In this document: positions 7,215 to 13,739 of the stretch, piece after piece | Layout of the letters: every line of letters starts with the position of its first letter | How positions within the stretch are numbered: position 1 is the first letter of the stretch | Notes under the pieces: model-generated | Database searches by the model: none | The model's input: the letters and a program-made list of their open reading frames with translations, nothing else | What the model was told of the DNA's origin: nothing | Translations under genes and position numbers: made by a program | Source: JAVZYK01 sp049699715 | GTDB lineage: Archaea; Nanobdellota; Nanobdellia; Pacearchaeales; UBA284 | Reading direction: 5' to 3' | DNA: 15,863 nt | Assembly (NCBI GenBank): GCA_049699715.1 | Contig: JBNAVB010000013.1 | Location: 1-15,863, forward strand

Positions 7215-7222
7215 TTATAAAT
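7215..7222 (+). promoter_or_regulatory. TATA box that fixes the start of the HEPN-like gene
   Basis: TTATAAAT is centred 24-25 bases before the ATG at 7243. Upstream in-frame starts at 7225 (TTG) and 7228 (ATG) lie too close to this box to be used on a leaderless transcript. Confidence 0.65.
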
Positions 7223-7242
7223 TTTTGATGCGGTTGTTTTGT

Positions 7243-7998
7243 ATGGCTAGCTTAAAAGGGGCGCTTCTCGAGCTAAAGGAAATAATTAACAATGCACTTT
7301 CAAGGAAGATAGATTTTTCTAGCAAGATAATTGAGGATAGTTTCAGTTTCAAGCAGAAAGAGCGCGATTATTACACAAAAGAGATCGAAAGCTCAACGAA
7401 AAGAATCGACGCCTTGCTCTCTGAAAGTTTTGTTGTTGCGCCTCAAGAAAAACGGGCGCTGGCAGAAGCAGCAATCCGTATAAAAGAGTTAAAAAAACTG
7501 ATAAACGCTCGTGAGTTCCTTACAGCAATAGTTGTAATAGAGCAAATCTATGACCTTGTGCCTATGATAAAAATTTCAGATAGCGACTTGCCTAAGTCAG
7601 AGTTTACCTTGCCTTTAGTGCCAAGAGAGATTTACGCTGAGGTTAAGGCCTCTTTCGACGAGTTACTTAAATGCTATGAGCACAACTGCCACAGGAGTGT
7701 AATTATACTGTGCGGCAGGATTCTTGAGATTGCGTTACATCGCAAGTATTTTGAAGTGACTCAGCAAGATTTGCTGGAAAAATCCCCGGATATTGGTTTA
7801 GGGAATCTCATTCTTAAGTTTAAAGACAAAGGCATTCCTCTTGATCCTGGCTTGAGCAACCAGATACATTTGATAAACCAGCTGAGGATAGCTTCAGTGC
7901 ATAAGAGAAAGCAAGTTTTTAACCCTACAAAGAATCAAACTCATGCCGCAATTCTTTACACAATAGATACCCTAAAAAAACTTTTTCGTTCTTATTAA
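7243..7998 (+). CDS. Helical protein with C-terminal DUF4145/HEPN-like domain, 251 aa
   Basis: Residues 1-110 are helical and rich in Lys and Glu, with coiled-coil character at about 35-60 and 65-90. Residues 125-251 resemble the DUF4145 family, a HEPN-type four-helix domain. They contain the NCHRSVIILCGRILEIAL helix and, near the end, RIASVH (Arg215 to His220). That R-x4-H spacing is the catalytic signature of HEPN ribonucleases, so RNA cleavage is possible but unproven; many DUF4145 proteins lack known activity. The gene is divergent from the PIN/RNA-ligase operon across about 218 bases that carry both promoters. This arrangement suggests a functional link but does not prove it. Confidence 0.65.
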   Translation: MASLKGALLELKEIINNALSRKIDFSSKIIEDSFSFKQKERDYYTKEIESSTKRIDALLSESFVVAPQEKRALAEAAIRIKELKKLINAREFLTAIVVIEQIYDLVPMIKISDSDLPKSEFTLPLVPREIYAEVKASFDELLKCYEHNCHRSVIILCGRILEIALHRKYFEVTQQDLLEKSPDIGLGNLILKFKDKGIPLDPGLSNQIHLINQLRIASVHKRKQVFNPTKNQTHAAILYTIDTLKKLFRSY

Positions 7999-8028
7999 AA
8001 ACTACAGAAAATTGTTGGCTTTTTAAGT

Positions 8029-8652
8029 TCATAATGTTCTGGAGTATTGTTTCCAGATAGGATGCCATAATCCAAAATGTTTGTAAGCCCTCAAGTCAAT
8101 ATAAGGCAGAACATCTTTTGCAAGCGAGCCTCGCTTTGGCAGTTTGTCTGTGACGCTCTTACTTAAGAAATAAACCCCGCAGTTCGCCCACACATTCTTC
8201 AACATCGGTTTTTCCTTAAAATTCTTTGCTTCTTGGTCCTGCACTTCAACTACCCCACAATACAATCTTGGATTTGCAACGCAAACAGTGTCTGTACCAA
8301 AATTAATTAACGATTGTAAGTCAATGTCTGTCAAATCATCAATATTAACAACAATGAAATCATCTGTTGTTAGTAGAGGAATAGCACGTTTCAATGCCCC
8401 GGCCGATCCTGGCAAGTTTGGGGTGGTTGCAAAATGAACCCCCAGTCCAGGGTGATATCTTTTTATCTGTTTGGCTTCCCATTCTGTGCACGCGACTATA
8501 ATCTTGTTCACGAAAGGTCTGAGCCATTCTACCTGTTTCTCAATAAGGGTCTCGCCGCCTATCTCAAGCAATGCTTTAGGAAAAAGTTTTTCACGGCCTA
8601 GAGAACCACCTGCAAGAATTATAGCGTCAACCTTCCTTTGTTTAGTTTTCAT
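8029..8652 (-). CDS. Sugar nucleotidyltransferase-like protein (NTP_transferase fold), 207 aa
   Basis: The protein has the Rossmann-like nucleotidyltransferase signature: AIILAGGSLGR at 10-20, with Pro25-Lys26 (FPKALLEIGG) just after, GSAGALKRA at 82-90, and NIDDLTDID at 103-111, where Asp105/Asp106 probably hold the metal. The ANCGVYFLSK and HFGLWHPIW segments match the sugar-binding part of these enzymes. It should join a sugar-1-phosphate (or related phosphate) to an NTP to make an activated sugar. Substrate is not decidable here. It ends after the catalytic domain, with no left-handed helix or acyltransferase domain. Neighbours on both sides run away from it, so it is a single-gene unit. 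Confidence 0.75.
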   Translation of the reverse strand: MKTKQRKVDAIILAGGSLGREKLFPKALLEIGGETLIEKQVEWLRPFVNKIIVACTEWEAKQIKRYHPGLGVHFATTPNLPGSAGALKRAIPLLTTDDFIVVNIDDLTDIDLQSLINFGTDTVCVANPRLYCGVVEVQDQEAKNFKEKPMLKNVWANCGVYFLSKSVTDKLPKRGSLAKDVLPYIDLRAYKHFGLWHPIWKQYSRTL

Positions 8653-8684
8653 TTTCCTTAGCCTTATTTTTTGAGTACTTTCGA

Positions 8685-8692
8685 ATATATAA
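8685..8692 (-). promoter_or_regulatory. TATA box for the nucleotidyltransferase gene
   Basis: The minus strand reads TTATATAT, about 36 bases before the ATG at 8652. Transcription would start about 11 bases before the ATG, leaving a short leader that contains AAGGA. Confidence 0.5.
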
Positions 8693-8772
8693 GCTTTTCC
8701 CTGCTCGTTGGAAGGTCTGAAAATTTACAAAAACCTTAAACAATAACCTTTTTAAAACACCCTTTTCTTGTT

Positions 8773-8780
8773 TTTATAAG
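8773..8780 (+). promoter_or_regulatory. TATA box ahead of the HPF-like / ribosomal block
   Basis: TTTATAAG would place the transcript start near 8802-8806, about 20 bases before the chosen ATG at 8825. Another AT-rich box lies at 8789-8796, so which one drives the gene is open. Confidence 0.45.
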
Positions 8781-8824
8781 ATATCAATAATATACCAAGA
8801 TACTAATGGATAACGATAAACAAA

Positions 8825-9205
8825 ATGGTAGGGAGAGGAAAAGAGATTAATGTCATATTAGGCAAGAACATACAGCTGTTGGGCTTTGGAGTTTTGGAGC
8901 CTAGCGAACTTGATATAGTCAACGATCTCCTACAGAATTATATCAAAAAGATAGAGAACAAGACAGACTATGAGCTCTTAAGGCTCAAATTGAAGATGCA
9001 CCGACATTCAAAAATATTTATACACGAGCTTGAAGCCGAGCTTTTTATTCATCCAGGGATGAGTTTCGGCACAGAGGTTTCAACCAAAAATCTGTACAAG
9101 GGCATAGGGCTTTTGATGAAAAAAATGATATCTGAAATAGAGCACTACAAGAAGCGCAGCCCTAGAGAAAGGCCAATCAAGAAGCTTTCAAGAAAACTTC
9201 TTTAA
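8825..9205 (+). CDS. HPF/RaiA-like (S30AE-fold) protein, 126 aa
   Basis: The layout matches the ribosome-hibernation fold: a first strand (NIQLLGFG); a helix (PSELDIVNDLLQNYIKKIE); a basic strand (LLRLKLKMHRH); a strand with HELEAELFI; a loop; and a final helix (KNLYKGIGLLMKKMISEIEHYKKR) with a basic tail. In HPF proteins this fold binds the small subunit and blocks the mRNA channel. Assignment rests on topology and the STKNLYKxIxLLMKK-type helix, not on a search. It leads a block of ribosomal-protein and polymerase genes, which fits a ribosome role. ATG at 8806 opens an overlapping 14-codon frame ending at 8850 that is not in frame with this gene. Confidence 0.5.
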   Translation: MVGRGKEINVILGKNIQLLGFGVLEPSELDIVNDLLQNYIKKIENKTDYELLRLKLKMHRHSKIFIHELEAELFIHPGMSFGTEVSTKNLYKGIGLLMKKMISEIEHYKKRSPRERPIKKLSRKLL

Positions 9206-9221
9206 ACCACCATATATTAAA

Positions 9222-9229
9222 TTTATAAT
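9222..9229 (+). promoter_or_regulatory. TATA box for eL21
   Basis: TTTATAAT lies about 20 bases before the ATG at 9245, slightly close but compatible with a leaderless transcript. Confidence 0.45.
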
Positions 9230-9244
9230 GTTTTACATTCAAAA

Positions 9245-9496
9245 ATGTTAAGACAAAAACGTGCTAGAGAAAAAGGCAAAATCAAGCCATCGCATTTAGT
9301 AAAGACTCTCAAAGAAGGAGATCCTGTAGTTCTCATAAGGGACCTTAGTTCAAGAGGCATGTTCCCCAAACAATTCCAGGGAAAAATTGCAAGGGTTGTA
9401 GGGAGGCAAGGTAATGCTTATACAGTGAGGTTTTTAAATGGTAGAGTATTCAAAACATTGACACTGAATCCGGCGCATTTGAAGAAATTTGGTTAG
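9245..9496 (+). CDS. rpl21e: Large-subunit ribosomal protein eL21, 83 aa
   Basis: The eL21 core is clear: REKGKIKPSHL near the start, KEGDPVVL, the KQFQGKIARVVGRQGNAYTV loop-strand region, and the terminal LNPAHLKKF motif. This is an SH3-like protein of the large subunit. The N-terminus is about 12-16 residues shorter than the usual archaeal form, which begins with a basic S-x-G-x-R-x-x-T-R stretch. The upstream in-frame sequence reaches a stop at 9218-9220 without encoding it, so the shortening is real in this assembly. The stop is 7 bases before the rpoF start. Confidence 0.9.
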   Translation: MLRQKRAREKGKIKPSHLVKTLKEGDPVVLIRDLSSRGMFPKQFQGKIARVVGRQGNAYTVRFLNGRVFKTLTLNPAHLKKFG

Positions 9497-9503
9497 GGGA
9501 AAA

Positions 9504-9815
9504 ATGATTAAAGACAAAAAACCTATTACATTAGCAGAAGTTCGCGAGCTCCTGAAGGATTCAAAGGAAGCTAAAGCCAAAGCTGCCGGCGACTTTATCA
9601 AGAAATTTACAAAGTTAAGCGCGGCAGAGGCAGAAAGACTGAAGAAAGGGCTAATGTCTTTAGATATAGTCCAGTTAAAGGAGGAAGACGTAGTCAAGAT
9701 AGTTGATTTCATGCCAGAAGATGCCGAAGATTTGAGAAAAATATTTTCTGGCTATGACATCAGTCTAGAACAAGATGAGATTACAAAAATACTTCAAATA
9801 CTTAAGAAAAAATAA
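9504..9815 (+). CDS. rpoF: RNA polymerase subunit F (Rpb4-like), 103 aa
   Basis: Rpb4-like protein that pairs with subunit E to form the polymerase stalk. It has the family start (ITLAEVRELLKD) and a helical core with KKFTKLSAAEAERLKKGLM and KIVDFMPEDAEDLRKIFSGY, followed by the closing ITKILQILKK helix, in HRDC-like style. I start at ATG 9504, seven bases after the eL21 stop and preceded by a GGGGA purine block. A TTG at 9489 in the same frame overlaps eL21 and adds only five unlikely residues. The eL21-RpoF-DUF655 order is a common archaeal cluster. Confidence 0.9.
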   Translation: MIKDKKPITLAEVRELLKDSKEAKAKAAGDFIKKFTKLSAAEAERLKKGLMSLDIVQLKEEDVVKIVDFMPEDAEDLRKIFSGYDISLEQDEITKILQILKKK

Positions 9816-9817
9816 AA

Positions 9818-10363
9818 ATGATGCAAGAAACGAAAGAAGAAAAAGCTATCATATTGGATTTTCTTCCAAACGGATATCCGTTGGAAGCGAGAAGGATGCC
9901 TGTAGCGCAGGCTGTAGGCACATCACATTTCACACTTCTAGAACTTATTCCTAGAAAAGGCATCAAGTTGCAATTAAAAGAAGAAGTTTACATCGGCCCT
10001 GCTCGCAGAGACAAAATTTATTTTATTAGAGGTAGGCTTTCTAAAGAAAAGCTGACTGAAACAGCAAAATTCCAGATACAGGATTTTGTGTCCAGGGTCG
10101 TAAGCGAGCAGGAGAAGAAATTTGTTGAATTTTTTAATAATGCTCAAGCAGTCAACACTCGGCTTCATCAGCTGGAGCTCTTGCCCGGATTCGGCAAGAA
10201 ATATACAAAATTGATTCTTGAAGAACGTGATAAAAAACCCTTTGACTCATTCGAAAACATAAAGCAAAGGCTTAAAAGCCTCCCTGACCCAAAAAAAACT
10301 GTCGAGAAAAGGCTCATTGAGGAATTAACTAAAGAAACCCGCTATAGGCTTTTTTCAGCCTAA
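9818..10363 (+). CDS. DUF655 protein with helix-hairpin-helix, 181 aa
   Basis: This archaeal family is usually found beside rpoF and ksgA. The N-terminal part (about 8-75) is beta-rich and includes AIILDFLPNGYP and the EEVYIGPARRDKIYFIRGRL strand-loop-strand, resembling an OB-like domain. Residues 110-160 form a helix-hairpin-helix (LELLPGFGKKYTKLILEERD), a typical nucleic-acid backbone-binding unit. Biochemical function is not established; an RNA-binding role is inferred from the domains and neighbours. It starts 2 bases after the rpoF stop with paired ATG codons, so the first Met could be either. The usual next gene, ksgA, is absent and uS13 follows. Confidence 0.85.
   Translation: MMQETKEEKAIILDFLPNGYPLEARRMPVAQAVGTSHFTLLELIPRKGIKLQLKEEVYIGPARRDKIYFIRGRLSKEKLTETAKFQIQDFVSRVVSEQEKKFVEFFNNAQAVNTRLHQLELLPGFGKKYTKLILEERDKKPFDSFENIKQRLKSLPDPKKTVEKRLIEELTKETRYRLFSA
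10345..10362 (+). repeat. Small hairpin across the DUF655 stop codon
   Basis: TAGGCT pairs with AGCCTA over a TTTTTC loop. It covers the last codons and the stop. It might mark the 3' end of one mRNA segment or a processing point, but six base pairs is weak evidence. Confidence 0.35.
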
Positions 10364-10398
10364 ATACCCAAACAGAAACATTCAAATAAAAACAAAAA

Positions 10399-10974
10399 AT
10401 GGAAGCGCCAATTGAAAAACAGGAGAAAAAGGAAGAGAAGAAAGAACAAAAAAAAGAAAAAGAAGAGGCAAAGAAAGAAATCCCTAAGAAAGAGGCGCGG
10501 CTTGAAGCGCTTACAAGAATTGTTGCGACAGATGTGCCTTCAAGATTGTCAGTATATGCGGGGCTTACAAAAATAAAAGGCATTTCATGGGCGTTGTCAG
10601 GTGCAATATGCAAACATCTAAATATTGACAAAGCACGCAAAGTATCCACTCTCAGCGATGCGGAAATAGACAAAATAACTGTATTCATAAAAAATCTATC
10701 AACGGCTGCCTTGCCAGCATGGCTTCTGAATAGAAGGAAAGATATAGAATCGGGCAAGGACAAGCATCTCATTACCACAGAGCTTGATTTACAACGTGAG
10801 TTCGACATAAGAAAAATGAAGAGAATTAAATGTTATAAGGGCATAAGGCACTTGCTAGGGCAGCCTGTCCGAGGTCAAAGGACGCGAGCACACTTCAGAA
10901 AAGGTCGTTCTATTGGTGTCACGAGAGCAAAGATGACTCCTGGAACTCCTGCGAAGGTTGAGGAGAAGAAGTAA
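10399..10974 (+). CDS. rps13: Small-subunit ribosomal protein uS13 with basic/acidic N-terminal extension, 191 aa
   Basis: From about residue 36 the protein is a standard archaeal uS13, a head protein contacting tRNA and the large subunit. It has the helix-turn-helix part with YAGLTKIKGISWALSGAIC, then the YKGIRHLLGQPVRGQRTRAHFRKGR segment that binds 16S rRNA and tRNA. Residues 1-35 are a low-complexity Lys/Glu extension not found in most archaeal uS13 (about 150 aa). The ATG at 10399 is the start in this frame; no internal start lies before the conserved core. uS4 begins one base after its stop. Confidence 0.93.
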   Translation: MEAPIEKQEKKEEKKEQKKEKEEAKKEIPKKEARLEALTRIVATDVPSRLSVYAGLTKIKGISWALSGAICKHLNIDKARKVSTLSDAEIDKITVFIKNLSTAALPAWLLNRRKDIESGKDKHLITTELDLQREFDIRKMKRIKCYKGIRHLLGQPVRGQRTRAHFRKGRSIGVTRAKMTPGTPAKVEEKK

Positions 10975-10975
10975 A

Positions 10976-11527
10976 ATGGGCGATCCGAAAAGACAGCACA
11001 AGAGATTCATGAGGCCTAGACAGATCTTCTCAAAAGCAAGGATCGAAGAAGAGAACTCAATAATCAAGAACTATGGTTTGAAGAACATGCGTGAGATATG
11101 GAAAGCCGAGACCGAGATAAATAGAATAAGAAAACAAGCCAAAGAGCTTATTCTAGAGCCCGGTGCGCAAGAAGCTTTTTTCGCAAGATTGAGAAAATTA
11201 GGATTAATCAAAGGGCAAGTGAGCATAGATGATGTTCTCGCACTCTCAAAAGAAAAATTGCTTGAAAGAAGATTACAAACAGTTGTGTTTAAGAAAGGCC
11301 TTGCCAAAACTCCGAAAGAAGCAAGACAGTTAATAACCCACAGGAAAATAAAAATTGGAGATAGAATAGTCAATATTCCTAGCTATATAGTCAAAATAGA
11401 AGAAGAAAAAAATATTAATGTTGTCAAAAAAGAAAAAATTGAGAAACCTCGCGCTCTCGAGGCCCCCACATCTTCTACAGCTGAAATGTCAGCACCGGCG
11501 CAGGCAATCTCTGTGGAGGCATCATAA
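10976..11527 (+). CDS. rps4: Small-subunit ribosomal protein uS4, 183 aa
   Basis: The start MGDPKRQHKRF is the typical archaeal uS4 N-terminus, which fixes the ATG at 10976 rather than the longer frame from 10958. The helical middle (25-95) is followed by an S4 RNA-binding domain at about 100-155 (RRLQTVVFKKGLAKTPKEARQLITHRKIKIGDRIV). uS4 starts 30S assembly by binding the 5' domain of 16S rRNA. Residues after about 160 form a disordered Ser/Ala/Pro tail beyond the usual end. The junctions on both sides are TAAaATG, with one base between genes. Confidence 0.95.
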   Translation: MGDPKRQHKRFMRPRQIFSKARIEEENSIIKNYGLKNMREIWKAETEINRIRKQAKELILEPGAQEAFFARLRKLGLIKGQVSIDDVLALSKEKLLERRLQTVVFKKGLAKTPKEARQLITHRKIKIGDRIVNIPSYIVKIEEEKNINVVKKEKIEKPRALEAPTSSTAEMSAPAQAISVEAS

Positions 11528-11528
11528 A

Positions 11529-11921
11529 ATGGAAAAAAAACTTGAAGGGACAGCAATAGCACACATTTTTTCTACATATAATAATGTTATAATTCACATT
11601 ACAGACATGGCAGGCAGCACAATATCAATAGTTTCCGGGGGCGAAGTTACTAAGCATGACAGATTGAAAGGCAATCCAACTGTTGCGATGTTCGTGGCAA
11701 AAAAAGCCGCAGAAAAAGCGAAAGAGCAGGGAATTAAAGCGGTTTATGTTAAAGTTTCAGGGAAAGGGGGCATTCTTTCGCCTACGCCGGGCCCAGGAGC
11801 AAATGCAGCAATAAAGTCTCTTGCCAGAGAAGGTTTAAAAATATTAAATATTACAGATGTAACACCAATCCCGCGAGGTGGCCCAAAACCAAAAGGTGGC
11901 AAGCGAGGAAGAAGAGTTTAA
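11529..11921 (+). CDS. rps11: Small-subunit ribosomal protein uS11, 130 aa
   Basis: Typical uS11 of the small-subunit platform. AHIFSTYNNVIIHITD is at the start, then GGEVTKHDRLKGNPTVAMFVAKKAAEKAKEQGI. The nearly invariant end is ILNITDVTPIPRGGPKPKGGKRGRRV, which contacts rRNA near the E site. The start at 11529 follows the uS4 stop by one base; a longer frame from 11418 is only an overlap with uS4. Length and motifs are normal. Confidence 0.96.
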   Translation: MEKKLEGTAIAHIFSTYNNVIIHITDMAGSTISIVSGGEVTKHDRLKGNPTVAMFVAKKAAEKAKEQGIKAVYVKVSGKGGILSPTPGPGANAAIKSLAREGLKILNITDVTPIPRGGPKPKGGKRGRRV

Positions 11922-11937
11922 ACCCCTAAAATAAAAA

Positions 11938-12690
11938 ATGAAAATAGAAAAATTAAGCAAAACAGAAAACAAGGCGAGTTTTATAGTCCGTGGCATAAGA
12001 TATAGCATCGCTAATGCAATTCGAAGAAGCGTTCTTGAAATCCCTACTCTAGCAATAGACACTGTTGAATTTTATAAAAATGATTCTGCGCTTTATGATG
12101 AAATGTTGGCTCATCGACTAGGATTAATCCCATTGACCACACCAAAGAATTTCACAAAGCGCGAAAATTGTAGCTGTAAAGGAAAAGGCTGCTTGAAATG
12201 TACTGCCGTGATGAAGCTAAAAACTATTGGCCCCAAAACAGTATATGCATCTGATTTAAAAAACAAAGGTGTAGAGGTGGTTTTCAAAGAAATGCCAATA
12301 GTAATCTTGGCTAAGGACCAAGAGCTAGAATTTATTGCAGAAGCGGTTTTAGGTATAGGCAAACAGCATGCCAAACATACTCCAGGGTTGCTATGGTTCA
12401 ATGCTTATCCCATAGTCAAAGAAATGAAACAAGCTGAGAAACCAATAAAAATTCCACCGCAAGAATTTGAGAAGATAAAGAAAAGTAATTTGGAAGCATG
12501 CCAAGATTATATCAATGAAATAGTGGAATCCGAAGGAAAATTTATGAAAATTGAGACAAGCCCAGAAGATTTTGTATTTTACATAGAAAGCTTCGGCCAG
12601 CTTTCTGCCGAAGAGATTTTTAATGAAGCAATAAATACATTAAATGAAAATCTTGACGAATTTGCCAAAGCAGTCAAAAAAGAGAAATAA
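11938..12690 (+). CDS. rpoD: RNA polymerase subunit D (Rpb3-like), 250 aa
   Basis: Alpha-like subunit that dimerises with subunit L to start polymerase assembly. Conserved parts include FIVRGIRYSIANAIRRSVLEIPT and EMLAHRLGLIPLT at the N-terminus, and HTPGLLWFNAYPIV before domain 3. Cys78, Cys80, Cys85 and Cys88 (C-x-C-x4-C-x2-C) form an Rpb3-type zinc site. The region that carries iron-sulfur cysteines in Sulfolobus-type D subunits is short, with a single Cys, so no Fe-S cluster is expected. The final dimerisation helix (SAEEIFNEAINTLNENLDEFAKAV) is intact. Confidence 0.95.
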   Translation: MKIEKLSKTENKASFIVRGIRYSIANAIRRSVLEIPTLAIDTVEFYKNDSALYDEMLAHRLGLIPLTTPKNFTKRENCSCKGKGCLKCTAVMKLKTIGPKTVYASDLKNKGVEVVFKEMPIVILAKDQELEFIAEAVLGIGKQHAKHTPGLLWFNAYPIVKEMKQAEKPIKIPPQEFEKIKKSNLEACQDYINEIVESEGKFMKIETSPEDFVFYIESFGQLSAEEIFNEAINTLNENLDEFAKAVKKEK

Positions 12691-12753
12691 TTCTCATAAC
12701 ATTAATCAATAACCTTAATTAAATTAGTATCAAATGAGTTATCAAAGTTAAAA

Positions 12754-12762
12754 TTTAAATAT
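12754..12762 (+). promoter_or_regulatory. TATA box for tRNA-Leu
   Basis: TTTAAATAT is centred about 28 bases before the tRNA 5' end at 12787, the normal archaeal distance, so the tRNA has its own promoter after the rpoD stop. Confidence 0.6.
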
Positions 12763-12786
12763 TAATGAACGCTCGCAACATAGTGA

Positions 12787-12870
12787 GCGGGAGTGCCGGA
12801 GTGGTCAAACGGGCATGGCTAAGGACCATGTGGCTTAGTGCCTGCACAGGTTCGATCCCTGTCTCCCGCA
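12787..12870 (+). tRNA. tRNA-Leu with apparent anticodon AAG
   Basis: A full class II tRNA can be folded. The acceptor is GCGGGAG with CTCCCGC. The D loop contains the GG pair (GTGGTCAAA). The anticodon stem is CATGG/CCATG around the loop CTAAGGA. A long variable arm with GGC/GCC follows, then the T arm ACAGG-TTCGATC-CCTGT. The discriminator is A, as in archaeal Leu tRNAs (Ser would have G). U33 and G37 are in place, which puts AAG at positions 34-36. CCA is not encoded. A Leu tRNA before eL18 is a known archaeal arrangement. The A at position 34, where G is expected, is the oddity. Confidence 0.9.
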
Positions 12871-12876
12871 CTGTGC

Positions 12877-12886
12877 GATTAAAAAC
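12877..12886 (+). promoter_or_regulatory. TATA-like box for eL18
   Basis: GATTAAAAAC is centred about 27 bases before the eL18 ATG at 12909, which would allow transcription of the eL18-uL13-uS9 genes independent of the tRNA. Confidence 0.4.
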
Positions 12887-12908
12887 CCAAAATAAAAAAC
12901 AACAAAAC

Positions 12909-13286
12909 ATGGTTTCAAAAACTACGCTAGAAAAAAGGGAGCAAAGGAAGAGCAATGAAGAAATCGTAAAACTAGTCAACCTCCTCAAGAAACAGCAATC
13001 TCCTTTATGGAAAACTGTCGCGAAACTACTCACAAAGCCTACGAGAAGACAGATAGTAGTGAATATAGAAAAGATAAACCGAATGAGTAAAGGTGATGCT
13101 GTAGTAATAGTCCCGGGAAAGATATTGAGCAAGGGGGATTTAGAGAACAACACCACAATTGTCGCATTCAAATTCTCTGAAACAGCCAAGCAGAAGCTTG
13201 CTAAAAAAGCAAACTTAATGAATTTTCAAGAATTTATCAAAAAACAGAACGATTTTAAAGGCATCCCTATAAAAATTATAACATAA
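12909..13286 (+). CDS. rpl18e: Large-subunit ribosomal protein eL18, 125 aa
   Basis: Archaeal eL18 (L15-like fold). Seen are WKTVAKLLTKPTRRQIVVNIEKINR near the middle, the GDAVVIVPGKILSKGDL segment, and the closing SETAKQKLAKKANLMNFQEFI. The frame is open from 12765 but that part reads through the tRNA gene, so ATG 12909, 38 bases after the tRNA, is the start. It begins the conserved eL18-uL13-uS9-RpoN cluster, and uL13 follows after one base. Confidence 0.93.
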   Translation: MVSKTTLEKREQRKSNEEIVKLVNLLKKQQSPLWKTVAKLLTKPTRRQIVVNIEKINRMSKGDAVVIVPGKILSKGDLENNTTIVAFKFSETAKQKLAKKANLMNFQEFIKKQNDFKGIPIKIIT

Positions 13287-13287
13287 A

Positions 13288-13722
13288 ATGGCAAACAAAA
13301 CAGAAAAACCTAAAGCAGAAATTGTAATAGATGCGGAAAATGCAGTGGTAGGGAGGCTCGCATCGTTCGCGGCAAAAAAATCATTGAATGGCAATGCTGT
13401 GGCAATAATAAACAGCGAAAAAGCTAAGATTATTGGTACCCCTTCTATAATAATAAATAAGTACATGGCGCGAATTAGGCTTGGGCGCGGCGCACAAAAG
13501 GGGCCGATAATCCGTAGGAAGCCTTCAGAACTTTTGAGAAGAGCTATCAGAGGGATGATAGAATACAAAAAAGGCAAGGGCTCTGAGGCTTTCAAAAGAA
13601 TTAGATGCTATGAAGGCGTTCCGAAGCTTTACGAAAACAAAGAGGCAATAACACTTCCTACAAAAGAAGCAATAAAATTCATAACCTTAAAAAATTTAAG
13701 CAGACATCTAACGGGAAAATAA
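13288..13722 (+). CDS. rpl13: Large-subunit ribosomal protein uL13, 144 aa
   Basis: uL13 binds 23S rRNA early in assembly. The family start is clear (IDAENAVVGRLASFAAKKSLNGNAVAIIN), followed by YMARIRLGRGAQKGPIIRRKPSELLRRAIRGM and the GVPKLYENKE region typical of archaeal and eukaryotic forms. Length is normal. The junction with eL18 is TAAaATG, and uS9 follows after 17 bases. Confidence 0.95.
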   Translation: MANKTEKPKAEIVIDAENAVVGRLASFAAKKSLNGNAVAIINSEKAKIIGTPSIIINKYMARIRLGRGAQKGPIIRRKPSELLRRAIRGMIEYKKGKGSEAFKRIRCYEGVPKLYENKEAITLPTKEAIKFITLKNLSRHLTGK

Positions 13723-13739
13723 TTACAAAACAATTCAAA

